The translations under genes were made by a program, and so were the position numbers. From positions 1-50,483 of the forward strand of contig JAJYWF010000006.1 in the NCBI GenBank assembly GCA_021791635.1: a stretch of 50,483 nucleotides of DNA, written 5' to 3'. The notes under the pieces are model-generated. The model worked only from the letters and a program-made list of their open reading frames with translations. It did not search any database and was not told the origin of the DNA. Shown piece after piece: positions 40,623 to 48,442 of the stretch; the stretch's first letter is position 1; every line of letters begins with the position of its first letter. Origin of the DNA: Actinomycetes bacterium (GTDB taxonomy: Bacteria > Actinomycetota > Acidimicrobiia > Acidimicrobiales > RAAP-2).

Positions 40623-40999
40623 TGCCAGGTGTCACGCTCGACACCGGAGCCCTGATCGCCATCGAGCGGGCCGATCGAAAGATGCAGGCCTTGCTCGACG
40701 AAGCGCACGCGGCTGGTCTTCCCATCGACATTCCGGCCGGTCCGCTGGCGCAGGCTTGGCGGTCGGGCCCGCGCCAAGTCCGGCTCGCCCGGACGCTGCA
40801 CCTGGCCAACGTCACCGTCCCAGCCCTTGACGAACCGCTCGCCAAGGCCGTCGGCATCCTCTGTGGACAGCGAGGTACTCGCGATGCAGTCGATGCCAGC
40901 GTGGTCCTCAATGCTCGCAGACGCGACCAGACCATCGTCACCAGCGATCCGGCTGATCTCCGCCTCCTCGACACCCACGTTCGGATCGCCGAGATATAG
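40622..40999 (+). CDS. vapC: PIN-domain toxin, VapC-like
   Basis: A 125-residue PIN-domain ribonuclease-like protein. Acidic metal-site residues are Asp7 (in TLDTGALIAIERAD), Glu15, Asp88/Asp91 (RDAVDASVV) and Asp109 (TSDPADL), matching the PIN pattern. VapC toxins cut tRNA or rRNA to halt translation. It is translationally coupled to the antitoxin by TGATG. The pair stands alone between unrelated genes, as expected of a mobile or recently acquired module. Confidence 0.88.
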   Translation: MPGVTLDTGALIAIERADRKMQALLDEAHAAGLPIDIPAGPLAQAWRSGPRQVRLARTLHLANVTVPALDEPLAKAVGILCGQRGTRDAVDASVVLNARRRDQTIVTSDPADLRLLDTHVRIAEI

Positions 41000-41017
41000 C
41001 CGCACACCTGGAGACGG

Positions 41018-41968
41018 TTACGCACCGTTGGAGCTGTGCGGCGGACGGCCGTTCGGCGGCGGCCCAGCCAACAGCGCGGCGTCCTCCTCCCGGTCGGACC
41101 TGACGGCCCGGCGCTCCTCCATGTGCATCCAGTGCAGGGCCACGGGCACCATGGGCCAGAGCATGAGGGTGTCGCCTCCGACCCACATGATCACCCCGCC
41201 GATGTGGAGGTCCTCGACCAGCGACGGACCCCAGGTCCGGTGGAACGCCAGGTAGGCCGGGAACAGCTCGTGGCTGGCGTTGTCGAGGGACAGGCCGGTG
41301 AAGGTGTCGATGGGGACGGCGAGGAACAGGTACAAGTACTGGAGCGCGGGGTGGAGGCGGAACCGGTTCGGCTCGATCCCGAAGATCTGGCGCCAGAACA
41401 GGTAGCCCACCAGCAGGTACACGATGTGCTCTGCATTGTGGACCGGCTCGTTCTCCAAGGTGAGGTTGTAGAAGCTCGTGAGATGGGTGAGCGGGATGAC
41501 GACGGCGTAGACCACGAACGCCACGATCGGGTGGCCGAGGAACTGGGCCACCGGGGAACGCAGCACGCCGGTGAGGCGGCGGTGCAGGGACCCGGTCGTG
41601 CCCCGCCACACCAGGGCCACCGGTGAGGAGTAGGCGAAGAGTGGACCGGCCACCATGATGAGCAGGAGGTGCTGGACCATGTGGTCCCAGAACAGCTCGC
41701 CGTCGTACACTCCGATGAAGCTGAAGATGGCCACCGAGGTGACCAGCAGCCCGCCGACGAAGGCCGCCGTCCGGGCGGCGGGCCAGTGGTGCCCGGGGTG
41801 GTGGCGCCGGAGGGACCGCAACGCCCAGAGGTAGACGGCCAGGGCGGCCAGGATGAGCAGGACCGGCACCGGGTCGAACGACGTGGAGGCGAACCGGGAC
41901 CCGACCAGGGGCGGGAGCGGCACCACGCCGGAACCCACGATCCGAGCCCCGAGAAGCCCGGCGCTCAC
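41018..41968 (-). CDS. CtaG-family cytochrome c oxidase assembly protein
   Basis: A 316-residue membrane protein with about seven spans. GELFWDHMVQHLLLIMVAGPLFAY, NEPVHNAEHIVYLLVGYLFW and DLHIGGVIMWVGGDTLMLWPM are the conserved His-containing segments of the caa3-type CtaG family (unrelated in sequence to the Cox11 CtaG), which helps deliver copper to cytochrome oxidase. The C-terminus is hydrophilic. The GTG at 41968 overlaps the gcvPB stop (GTGA 41965-41968), so it is the last gene of the glycine cleavage operon. Why oxidase assembly should be coupled to it is not clear. Confidence 0.88.
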   Translation of the reverse strand: MSAGLLGARIVGSGVVPLPPLVGSRFASTSFDPVPVLLILAALAVYLWALRSLRRHHPGHHWPAARTAAFVGGLLVTSVAIFSFIGVYDGELFWDHMVQHLLLIMVAGPLFAYSSPVALVWRGTTGSLHRRLTGVLRSPVAQFLGHPIVAFVVYAVVIPLTHLTSFYNLTLENEPVHNAEHIVYLLVGYLFWRQIFGIEPNRFRLHPALQYLYLFLAVPIDTFTGLSLDNASHELFPAYLAFHRTWGPSLVEDLHIGGVIMWVGGDTLMLWPMVPVALHWMHMEERRAVRSDREEDAALLAGPPPNGRPPHSSNGA

Positions 41969-43542
41969 TCCCGGGGCTCCTCGGGCCGGGCGTCGAACGT
42001 CGCCACCAGGGAGCGGGCGGCCTGGGCCTCGTCCACCCGCCCGACCGGGGTCGAGGTCGGTTGGGCGTGGAGGTCCTCCCCACCTTCGGCCGCCGCCACG
42101 ATCCGTTCACACGCTCGGGCCAGGGCCTCGAGGGTCTGGAGGCTCTCGGTCTCGGTGGGCTCGACCATGAGGGCCTCGTCGGTCACGAGGGGGAAGTACA
42201 CGGTGGGCGAATGGAACCCTTCGCCCAGGAGGGCTTTGCCCACGTCGAGGGCGCTCGCCCCGGTCCGCTTCTTCAGGCCGGCGGCGGAGAAGACCACCTC
42301 GTGCATGCACGGGCGGTCGTAGGCCACGTCCAGCACACCGGCCAGCCGCACCCGGAGCCAGTTGGCGTTCAGCACCGCCCGCTCTGCCACCCGGCGCAGC
42401 CCGTCGCCCCCGTGGACCGAGATGTAGGCCAGGGCCCGGGCCAGGACCAGGGCGTTGCCGTGCCAGGAGTGGACCCGGCCGATCGAGTGCGCTGGCCAGG
42501 ACCACCCGTACTCCCCCGGCGCCGTTCCCGACGTCACCGAGCCCGGAGCCACCGGCGTGCCGCCGCCGCTCGGGGTCCGGCGCACCGGGCGCGGCCCGGG
42601 CAGGAAGTCCGCCAGCCGCGACGAGACGGCCACCGGACCGGCTCCCGGCCCTCCCCCGCCGTGGGGGGTGGCGAACGTCTTGTGCAGGTTCATGTGGACG
42701 ATGTCGAACCCCATGTCCCCGGGGCGCACCACCCCCAAGATGGCGTTCAGGTTGGCCCCGTCGTAGTAGAGGAGCCCCCCGACCTCGTGGACGGCCCCGG
42801 CCATCTCCACGATCTCTTCCTCGAAGAGGCCCAGGGTGTTCGGGTTGGTGAGCATGATGCCGGCGACGTCGGGGCCGAGCACCCCGAGCAGCGCCGCCAT
42901 GTCCACGCACCCCCGCTCGTCGGAAGGGACGGTGGTGACCTCGAACCCGCCCAGGGCCACCGACGCCGGGTTCGTCCCGTGGGCCGAGTCGGGGATCACG
43001 ACGCGGGTCCGGCGCTCGCCGCGGGCCTCGTGGTAGGCCCGCATCAGCAGCAACCCGGTGAGCTCCCCCGCCGCCCCGGCGGCCGGCTGGAGGGTGCACG
43101 CCGCCATCCCGGTGACGGCGCACAGCACGGCGTCGAGCTCGACCAGGAGGGCCAGCCACCCCTGGCACAGCTCGGCCGGAGCGGCGGGGTGGACGCGGGC
43201 CAGCCCCGGGAGAGCGGCCACGGCGTCGCAGACCTTGGGGTTGTACTTCATCGTGCACGACCCGAGCGGGTACGCCCCCAGGTCCACCGAGTACTGCCGG
43301 TGGCTGAGCCGGGTGAAGTGGCCCACCAGGTCGCGCTCGGACACCTCGGCCAGGGCCACGGGCGCCACCCGGCGATGCTCGGCCGGGACGAGGTCTTCGA
43401 TCCCCCACTCGGGGATCCCGGTGGTCCGCAGCTGCCAGGACCGTCGGCCCGGTTGGGACAGCTCGAAGAGGGTCGGCTCGCTGGCGTGACCCATGAGCGG
43501 AGCGCTGGAGGCTTGCCCCCCTGCCGCCGGACCTTCGCTCAC
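41965..43542 (-). CDS. gcvPB: glycine dehydrogenase (decarboxylating) subunit 2
   Basis: A 525-residue PLP-binding half of the P-protein, which decarboxylates glycine and loads the aminomethyl group on GcvH. The PLP lysine is in MNLHKTFATPHGGGGPGAGP; PDSAHGTNPASVALGG and NPNTLGLFEEEIVEM are further signatures. The split P-protein (PA + PB) is usual in firmicutes and thermophiles; several other actinobacteria have one long GcvP. The GTG at 43542 overlaps the gcvPA stop (GTGA 43539-43542). Upstream in-frame starts would lie inside gcvPA. Confidence 0.94.
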   Translation of the reverse strand: MSEGPAAGGQASSAPLMGHASEPTLFELSQPGRRSWQLRTTGIPEWGIEDLVPAEHRRVAPVALAEVSERDLVGHFTRLSHRQYSVDLGAYPLGSCTMKYNPKVCDAVAALPGLARVHPAAPAELCQGWLALLVELDAVLCAVTGMAACTLQPAAGAAGELTGLLLMRAYHEARGERRTRVVIPDSAHGTNPASVALGGFEVTTVPSDERGCVDMAALLGVLGPDVAGIMLTNPNTLGLFEEEIVEMAGAVHEVGGLLYYDGANLNAILGVVRPGDMGFDIVHMNLHKTFATPHGGGGPGAGPVAVSSRLADFLPGPRPVRRTPSGGGTPVAPGSVTSGTAPGEYGWSWPAHSIGRVHSWHGNALVLARALAYISVHGGDGLRRVAERAVLNANWLRVRLAGVLDVAYDRPCMHEVVFSAAGLKKRTGASALDVGKALLGEGFHSPTVYFPLVTDEALMVEPTETESLQTLEALARACERIVAAAEGGEDLHAQPTSTPVGRVDEAQAARSLVATFDARPEEPRE

Positions 43543-44918
43543 CGCCGTACCGCCTTGTCGAGGGCCGCCACCAGGCCGTCGATCTCCTGGCGGGTCCGTC
43601 GCTCGGTCACGGCCACCAGCAAGCCGTGCGCGGCGTCGGCGGCGGAGACCGACGGGTCGCCGTCCTCGCCCACCAGCTGGTCCAGGGCCACGCCGGCCAG
43701 GTACCCGTGCTCGGCCAGGCGATCCACCACGACCCGGGCCGGCACCGGGGTCCGAACGGCGAGCTCGCGGACCACGGGGGTGTCGCCGGTGAGGGGGGTG
43801 ATCCCGTCGATGGCCAGGAGCTCCTGGCGGGCGTAGCGCGTGCCCCGGGCGCACCGCAGCGCCACCTCGGCCAGACCGGTCGTCCCCAGCCATCCGAGCT
43901 GGACGGCGGCGGTGACGGCCATGAGGGTCTGGTTCGTGCACACGTTCGACGTGGCCTTCTCCCGGCGGATGTCCTGCTCACGAGCTCGAAGGGTGGTCAC
44001 GTAGGCCGTCCGACCCGAGGTGTCCACGGTCTCCCCCACCAGCCGCCCGGGCAGGCGGCGTACATGGGCGGCGGCGCAGGCGAACAGCCCCAGGTACGGC
44101 CCGCCGAAGCCGAGCGGGGTGCCGAAGGCCTGCCCCTCCCCCACCACCACGTCCGCTCCCCACTCACCTGGGGAGCGGAGGATCCCCGCCGCCACCGGGT
44201 CGGCGGCGACCACCAGGACGGCGCCGTGCGCCGCGGCCAGCGGGCCCAAGGCCCCGACGTCCTCGAGGCACCCCAGGTAGTTCGGGTAGGCCGCCACCAC
44301 CACTCCGGGCGACCCGGTCACGCTCCCCTGCGGCCACCGGGTCCGGCCGTCGGCCAGGGGCACCTCGACCACCTGGTACCCGGCCCCGGCGGCCAGAGTG
44401 GCGAGGACGGCCCGCCAGTGGGGGTGGACGCCGGCTGACACCCAGACCTCGGGCCGCCCGGTGGCCGCCACCCCCAGGTGCACTGCCTCGGCCAGGGCAC
44501 TGGCCCCGTCGTAGAGGGAGGCGTTGGCCACCGGCAGACCGGCCAGCCGGGCCACCATGGTCTGGTACTCGAAGACCGCCTGGAGCACCCCTTGGGCCAC
44601 TTCGGCCTGGTAGGGGGTGTAGGACGTGACGAACTCGGAACGACCGGCGAGGGCCCGGACCACCTCTGGGACCTCGTGGTCGTAGGCGCCGGCGCCGGCG
44701 AAGCACACCAGGCGGTCGGCACGGGCCGCGTTGGCCTCTCCCAGTGCTTCCATGTGGGCCAGGACGTCGGGCTCCGGCCGGCCCTCGGGCAAGTCGAGAC
44801 CGCCGGCCAACCGGACGGCCGCCGGCACGGCCGAGAACAGGTCGTCGAGGGAGGCGAGGCCCAGGAAGTCCAGCATCGAGGCCAGCTCCTCGTCGGTGTG
44901 GGGCAGGTAGTCGGCCAT
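43539..44918 (-). CDS. gcvPA: glycine dehydrogenase (decarboxylating) subunit 1
   Basis: A 459-residue partner of GcvPB. YLPHTDEELASMLDFLGLASLDDLF at the start, FVTSYTPYQAEVAQGVLQAVFEYQTM, NASLYDGASALAEAVHLG and REKATSNVCTNQTLMA are family signatures. The ATG at 44918 overlaps the gcvT stop by one base (TGATG); an alternative GTG at 44921 would give a GTGA overlap and one more residue. It forms the decarboxylase with GcvPB. Confidence 0.94.
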   Translation of the reverse strand: MADYLPHTDEELASMLDFLGLASLDDLFSAVPAAVRLAGGLDLPEGRPEPDVLAHMEALGEANAARADRLVCFAGAGAYDHEVPEVVRALAGRSEFVTSYTPYQAEVAQGVLQAVFEYQTMVARLAGLPVANASLYDGASALAEAVHLGVAATGRPEVWVSAGVHPHWRAVLATLAAGAGYQVVEVPLADGRTRWPQGSVTGSPGVVVAAYPNYLGCLEDVGALGPLAAAHGAVLVVAADPVAAGILRSPGEWGADVVVGEGQAFGTPLGFGGPYLGLFACAAAHVRRLPGRLVGETVDTSGRTAYVTTLRAREQDIRREKATSNVCTNQTLMAVTAAVQLGWLGTTGLAEVALRCARGTRYARQELLAIDGITPLTGDTPVVRELAVRTPVPARVVVDRLAEHGYLAGVALDQLVGEDGDPSVSAADAAHGLLVAVTERRTRQEIDGLVAALDKAVRR

Positions 44919-46093
44919 CACCGGGCTCGGTGACCCGAGGGCGGCGCGGGCGGTGATTGCGGCACCTCTTCAGCCGGCCCTTCAGGCGGCGCAGCCGGGG
45001 GCGCTGGTGGCTGCCCGGGCTGCCGGGCGACCGGCGGGGGCCAGAAGCGGGTGGGCACGACGGTGGCCGCCAGCTCCCGACCGCGCACCCGGGCCGAGAT
45101 CCGGTCGCCCTCGCCGACGCCGGCGTCGGTGCCCACCAGGGCCAGGGCGATGCCGATCCCGAGCATCGGCGAGAAGTTCCCACTGGTGACCTCCCCGATC
45201 ACCTCACCTGTGGACAGCACCGGATCACCCTGGCGGGCCGGTTGGCGCCCGTCGAACCGCAGTCCGACGAGGTGCCGGCGGGGACCGTCGCACCGTTCGC
45301 GCCAGAGAGCATCTCGACCCACGAACGTCGGCTTCTCCCAGGCCACGACCCAGCCCAGACCCGCTTGGAGTGGGGTGATCCCCGGACCCAGCTCGTGCCC
45401 GAAGAGGGGAAGCCCGGCCTCCAGGCGCAAGGTGTCGCGCGCGCCCAGGCCGGCGGGGACGGCGCCGGCTGCGGTGACCGCCGCCCAGAGCTCCTCGGCC
45501 ACGGCCTCCGGTACAGCGCACTCCACCCCGTCCTCGCCGGTGTAACCGGTGCCGGCGGCCACGCAGTCCCTTCCCGCCCAGACGAACGGCGATACCCCGA
45601 AGTGGCCCACGGCGGCGGCCGGCCCGCTCACCTCGGCCAGGACCCGACGGGCGTCGGGACCCTGGACCGAGAGCACCGCCCGGGAGGCGGTGACGTCCTC
45701 TCCCCCGAGGGCAGCCCGCACCCGGTCGGTGTTGGAGGCGTTCGGCATGACGTGGAACCGATCGACGTCGAGCCACCAGACGATGACGTCGTCGGCCACC
45801 GACCCGTCCGCGTCGAGCAGGTGGGAGTACTGCGCCCGGCCCGGAGCGATGCGGGCGAGGTCGTTGGTGAGGGTCTCCTGCACCCGGTCCCCCGAACCCG
45901 GTCCGGACAGCTCCACCGTCCCCAAGTGGCTCACGTCGAACACGGCGGCCCCGGTCCGGCACGCCCGGTGCTCGGCCACCGTGCCCGCCTCGTAGGCCAG
46001 GGGCATGTGCCAACCGCCGAACTCGATCATCTTGGCCCCGAGCTCGACGTGCACCCGGTCCAGCGGCGAGGTGTGAAGCGACGCGGCGGGCAC
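44918..46093 (-). CDS. gcvT: aminomethyltransferase (T-protein)
   Basis: A 391-residue glycine cleavage T-protein, which moves the methylene unit to tetrahydrofolate and releases ammonia. FGGWHMPLAY, GAAVFDVSHLGTVELSG, SVQGPDARRVL, GTGYTGEDGVE and LRLEAGLPLFGHEL are typical, with the C-terminal barrel signature EVTSGNFSPMLG. The last about 45 residues are an extra Pro/Ala-rich tail (PPPVARQPGQPPAPP and onward), not usual in the family. The GTG at 46093 lies 10 bases after the preceding stop. gcvH is not in this operon. Confidence 0.94.
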   Translation of the reverse strand: MPAASLHTSPLDRVHVELGAKMIEFGGWHMPLAYEAGTVAEHRACRTGAAVFDVSHLGTVELSGPGSGDRVQETLTNDLARIAPGRAQYSHLLDADGSVADDVIVWWLDVDRFHVMPNASNTDRVRAALGGEDVTASRAVLSVQGPDARRVLAEVSGPAAAVGHFGVSPFVWAGRDCVAAGTGYTGEDGVECAVPEAVAEELWAAVTAAGAVPAGLGARDTLRLEAGLPLFGHELGPGITPLQAGLGWVVAWEKPTFVGRDALWRERCDGPRRHLVGLRFDGRQPARQGDPVLSTGEVIGEVTSGNFSPMLGIGIALALVGTDAGVGEGDRISARVRGRELAATVVPTRFWPPPVARQPGQPPAPPAAPPEGPAEEVPQSPPAPPSGHRAR

Positions 46094-46103
46094 GGCCCGC
46101 AGC

Positions 46104-46481
46104 CTACGCGGCGGCTGAGGGGGGGCAGGCCAGCCCGTGGTGCGCGACGAGGGCCCGGAAGTCCCGCTGGTAGACCACGGTCACCGGGACCTCGGGGTAG
46201 AGCTGGCGCATGCGCCGGACCTTGGCGTTCTTGCGGGTCACGAGCCGCTGGTCGGCCGTGGTGAGCTCTACGAAGGTCCGGTGCTCGGGCAACCAGAAGT
46301 CGGGACGGAACCCGGCGCACGGGGCGCCGGTGCGGTCCCAGTCGAGGGCGAACTCCACCGGCTCGTACTCCCAGGCGATCTCGTGGACGTCGAGCAGGGC
46401 GGCGAACATCCGCTCCGACGGGTGGGCGAAGCGCACCCGTCCGGCCCGACCCCCCGAGGGGTGGTGATCGCGCCCGGTCAC
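46104..46481 (-). CDS. small PD-(D/E)XK nuclease-like protein
   Basis: A 125-residue protein with an arrangement like very short restriction-type folds: helix with SERMFAALLDVHEI, then WEYEP (Glu40), CAGFRPDFWLPEHRTFVELT (Asp61 and Glu72), a lysine-rich helix RKNAKVRRMRQLYP (Lys84 possible) and the strand VPVTVVYQRDF. PD-x10-ExT-x-K spacing supports the superfamily. Nuclease activity is not proven. It overlaps the MerR stop (GTGA 46478-46481) and is 10 bases before gcvT. I know of no established role for it in glycine cleavage. Confidence 0.6.
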   Translation of the reverse strand: MTGRDHHPSGGRAGRVRFAHPSERMFAALLDVHEIAWEYEPVEFALDWDRTGAPCAGFRPDFWLPEHRTFVELTTADQRLVTRKNAKVRRMRQLYPEVPVTVVYQRDFRALVAHHGLACPPSAAA

Positions 46482-47206
46482 TCGCCGACGGCGCGGCGTC
46501 CCGGCCGCCCGGCGGACCGGCGGGGGGTCTCGTGGCCGCTCTCGATCCGCACCACTTCGGCGATGTCGGCGTCCAGCTCACCCACCACACCGGACAGGGG
46601 CACGATGTTGAACACGCCCTGTCCCCCGGCGAGCAGGTCCACCACCTCGCCTTCCGAACGGGCCAGCACCGACCGGGCACCGGTCATGACCAGGTTCGCC
46701 GACGCCAGGTCCGTCCCCAGGTCCTGTCGCAGGCACTCGACGGCCCGCCGGGCCGACCGCAAGGAGATCCCGGCGTCGAGGAGCTGCTTGATGACCTTCA
46801 GCTCGAGGACGTCACGGTAGGAGTACCGGCGCTTCGACCCGCTCCCCCGGGCCTCGGCCACCGAAGGTCGCAGCAGGCCGGTCCGGGCCCAGTAGTCGAG
46901 CTGGCGATAGGTGATCCCCACCAGCGAGCAGACCTGGGGGCCGCTCCAGCCCCCGTCCGGCTGGGTCGGCGACCGATCGCTCCGCTCTGCCACCCGGTCG
47001 CTCCGCTCTGCCAATCCGTCGCTACGCTCTGCCACCCGGTCGCTCCGCTCTGCCACCCGGTCGCTCCGCTCTGCCACCCGGTCGCTCCGCTCTGCCACCC
47101 GGTCGCTCCGCTCTGCCACCCGGTCGCTCCGCTCTGTGGTCCCCTGGCGCTGCTGGCGCTGCATCCGGCCCTCCCGACGTGTGGACACCCGATCCGACAC
47201 CGCCAT
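46478..47206 (-). CDS. MerR-family regulator related to Rv1830 (ResR/McdR)
   Basis: A 242-residue protein. Residues about 88-160 are the MerR winged helix: VCSLVGITYRQLDYWARTGLL, GSGSKRRYSYRDVLELKVIKQLL and ISLRSARRAVECLRQ, with VVDLLAGGQGVFNIVPL further on. This is close to mycobacterial Rv1830, a cell-growth regulator that also lies in the gcv neighbourhood in mycobacteria, so orthology is likely. Residues 25-79 are eight copies of a heptapeptide of the form ERSDRVA, from a 21-bp minisatellite, which other members lack. The ATG at 47206 is uncertain; a start after the repeat is conceivable. Confidence 0.85.
   Translation of the reverse strand: MAVSDRVSTRREGRMQRQQRQGTTERSDRVAERSDRVAERSDRVAERSDRVAERSDRVAERSDGLAERSDRVAERSDRSPTQPDGGWSGPQVCSLVGITYRQLDYWARTGLLRPSVAEARGSGSKRRYSYRDVLELKVIKQLLDAGISLRSARRAVECLRQDLGTDLASANLVMTGARSVLARSEGEVVDLLAGGQGVFNIVPLSGVVGELDADIAEVVRIESGHETPRRSAGRPGRRAVGE
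46970..47137. repeat. 21-bp tandem repeat, 8 units, in the MerR gene
   Basis: About eight units of the form GGTCGCTCCGCTCTGCCACCC (plus strand), with one diverged unit at 47012-47033 (encoding SDGL instead of SDRV) and a diverged last unit. The unit is 21 bases, so copy number can vary without frameshift. Near-identity of the units suggests recent expansion. Confidence 0.95.
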
Positions 47207-47235
47207 GCTACCCGCCCGGGATCACAGGCGCGTAG

Positions 47236-48312
47236 TTACGCCGGCGTCGTCTCCGGCCAGGCCAGGACCGGGCCCCGCACCACCAGGCCGACCCGGGCGC
47301 CCGGAGCCCACGACACCCCTCCGGTGATCCGGACCACCACCTCACCCAGACGTGAAGGGTCGTCAGCCTCCACCCGGACGACGGCGTCGTGCCCGTAGTA
47401 CTCGTACTCCTTCACCCGTCCGCGCACCATCCCCGCGTCGGGGTCGGCCACCAGGTCCACCTGCTCGGGACGGACCAGGACCGTCGCCGCCCCCTCCCCG
47501 CCGGTCCGCGAGGATCCGGGGGCATCGGTCGAGACCTCCAGGGTCCCGAGGGCGGTGGTCACCGTCCGCCCTCCGGGGGCCAGTCGACCGCCGATGAGGT
47601 TGGCCTCACCGACGAACCGGGCCACCTCAGGGTCGCCGGGACGGGCGTAGAGGCTCTCGGGGGTGCCCATCTGGGCAATCCGTCCGTGTCGGATGACGGC
47701 TACGTGGTCGGCCCAGCTCAGGGCTTCGTCCTGGTCATGGGTGACCAGAAGGGCGGTGGTCCCGGCCCGCCGGAGGACTGCCTGGACGTCGGCCCTCACC
47801 TCGGCCCTCAACGTCGGGTCGAGCGAGGAGAAGGGCTCGTCCAGCAGGACCAGCTCGGGCTTGACGGCCAGGGCTCGCGCCAATGCCACCCGCTGCTGCT
47901 GGCCGCCGGACAGCTGGTGAGGGTAGCGGTGCCCCATCCCCCGCATGCCGACCAGTTCGAGGAGGTCGCCGATCATGCCCGAGCGCCGCTCGGCCCGGGT
48001 CACCCCGAAGGCCACGTTGCGCCCCACGGTGAGGTGCGGGAACAGGGCGCCTTCCTGGGGGACGTAGCCGATGTGGCGATGCTCGGGGGCCACGTGGTGA
48101 CGGGTCCCGTCGAGGACCACCTCGCCCATCGACACCGTCCCACGGTCGGCCCGCTCGAAGCCGGCCAGGATCCGCAGCAACGTCGTCTTCCCACTGCCCG
48201 AGGGCCCGAGGATGGCCGTGAGCGAGCCTGGATGGACCTCCAGGTCGAGACCGGCGAGCACCGGCTGGGGACCGAAGGACTTCCACAGGCCAGCGACCAC
48301 CAGGCGGTTCAC
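47236..48312 (-). CDS. ABC transporter ATP-binding protein (iron/polyamine/sulfate type)
   Basis: A 358-residue ATPase. Walker A GPSGSGKT, Q-loop GYVPQEGALFPHLTVGRNV, signature LSGGQQQRVALARALA, Walker B LVLLDEPFSSLDP and the H-loop LLVTHDQDEALSWAD are intact, and the C-terminal part (about 240-358) is a TOBE domain as in FbpC/PotA/CysA. The imported substrate is unknown; no permease or binding-protein gene lies beside it in the window. The GTG at 48312 (GAGGCGAC upstream) places the start just before the fold; a GTG at 48363 would add 17 basic residues. It is 29 bases upstream of the MerR gene on the same strand. Confidence 0.88.
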   Translation of the reverse strand: MNRLVVAGLWKSFGPQPVLAGLDLEVHPGSLTAILGPSGSGKTTLLRILAGFERADRGTVSMGEVVLDGTRHHVAPEHRHIGYVPQEGALFPHLTVGRNVAFGVTRAERRSGMIGDLLELVGMRGMGHRYPHQLSGGQQQRVALARALAVKPELVLLDEPFSSLDPTLRAEVRADVQAVLRRAGTTALLVTHDQDEALSWADHVAVIRHGRIAQMGTPESLYARPGDPEVARFVGEANLIGGRLAPGGRTVTTALGTLEVSTDAPGSSRTGGEGAATVLVRPEQVDLVADPDAGMVRGRVKEYEYYGHDAVVRVEADDPSRLGEVVVRITGGVSWAPGARVGLVVRGPVLAWPETTPA

Positions 48313-48442
48313 GTCGCCTCGCACGGGCTCACGACGTCCCGGCGGCCGCCCGCCTGCTGCCACCGGGATCTCCGTGCACCGCCCCAGCTTACGGGGACCC
48401 GATCACCTCGGGATCGTCAAGTCCAGGCGTCGCCGCCAATCC

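Noticed and set aside
46970-47137. CRISPR array, because of regularly spaced 21-bp repeats
   Set aside because: Units are directly adjacent without unique spacers, and stay in frame within a coding gene; no cas genes nearby.
46482-47236. Glycine riboswitch in front of the gcv genes
   Set aside because: The gcv genes are preceded by coupled coding genes with no leader, and no glycine aptamer core was recognised upstream of the MerR gene.
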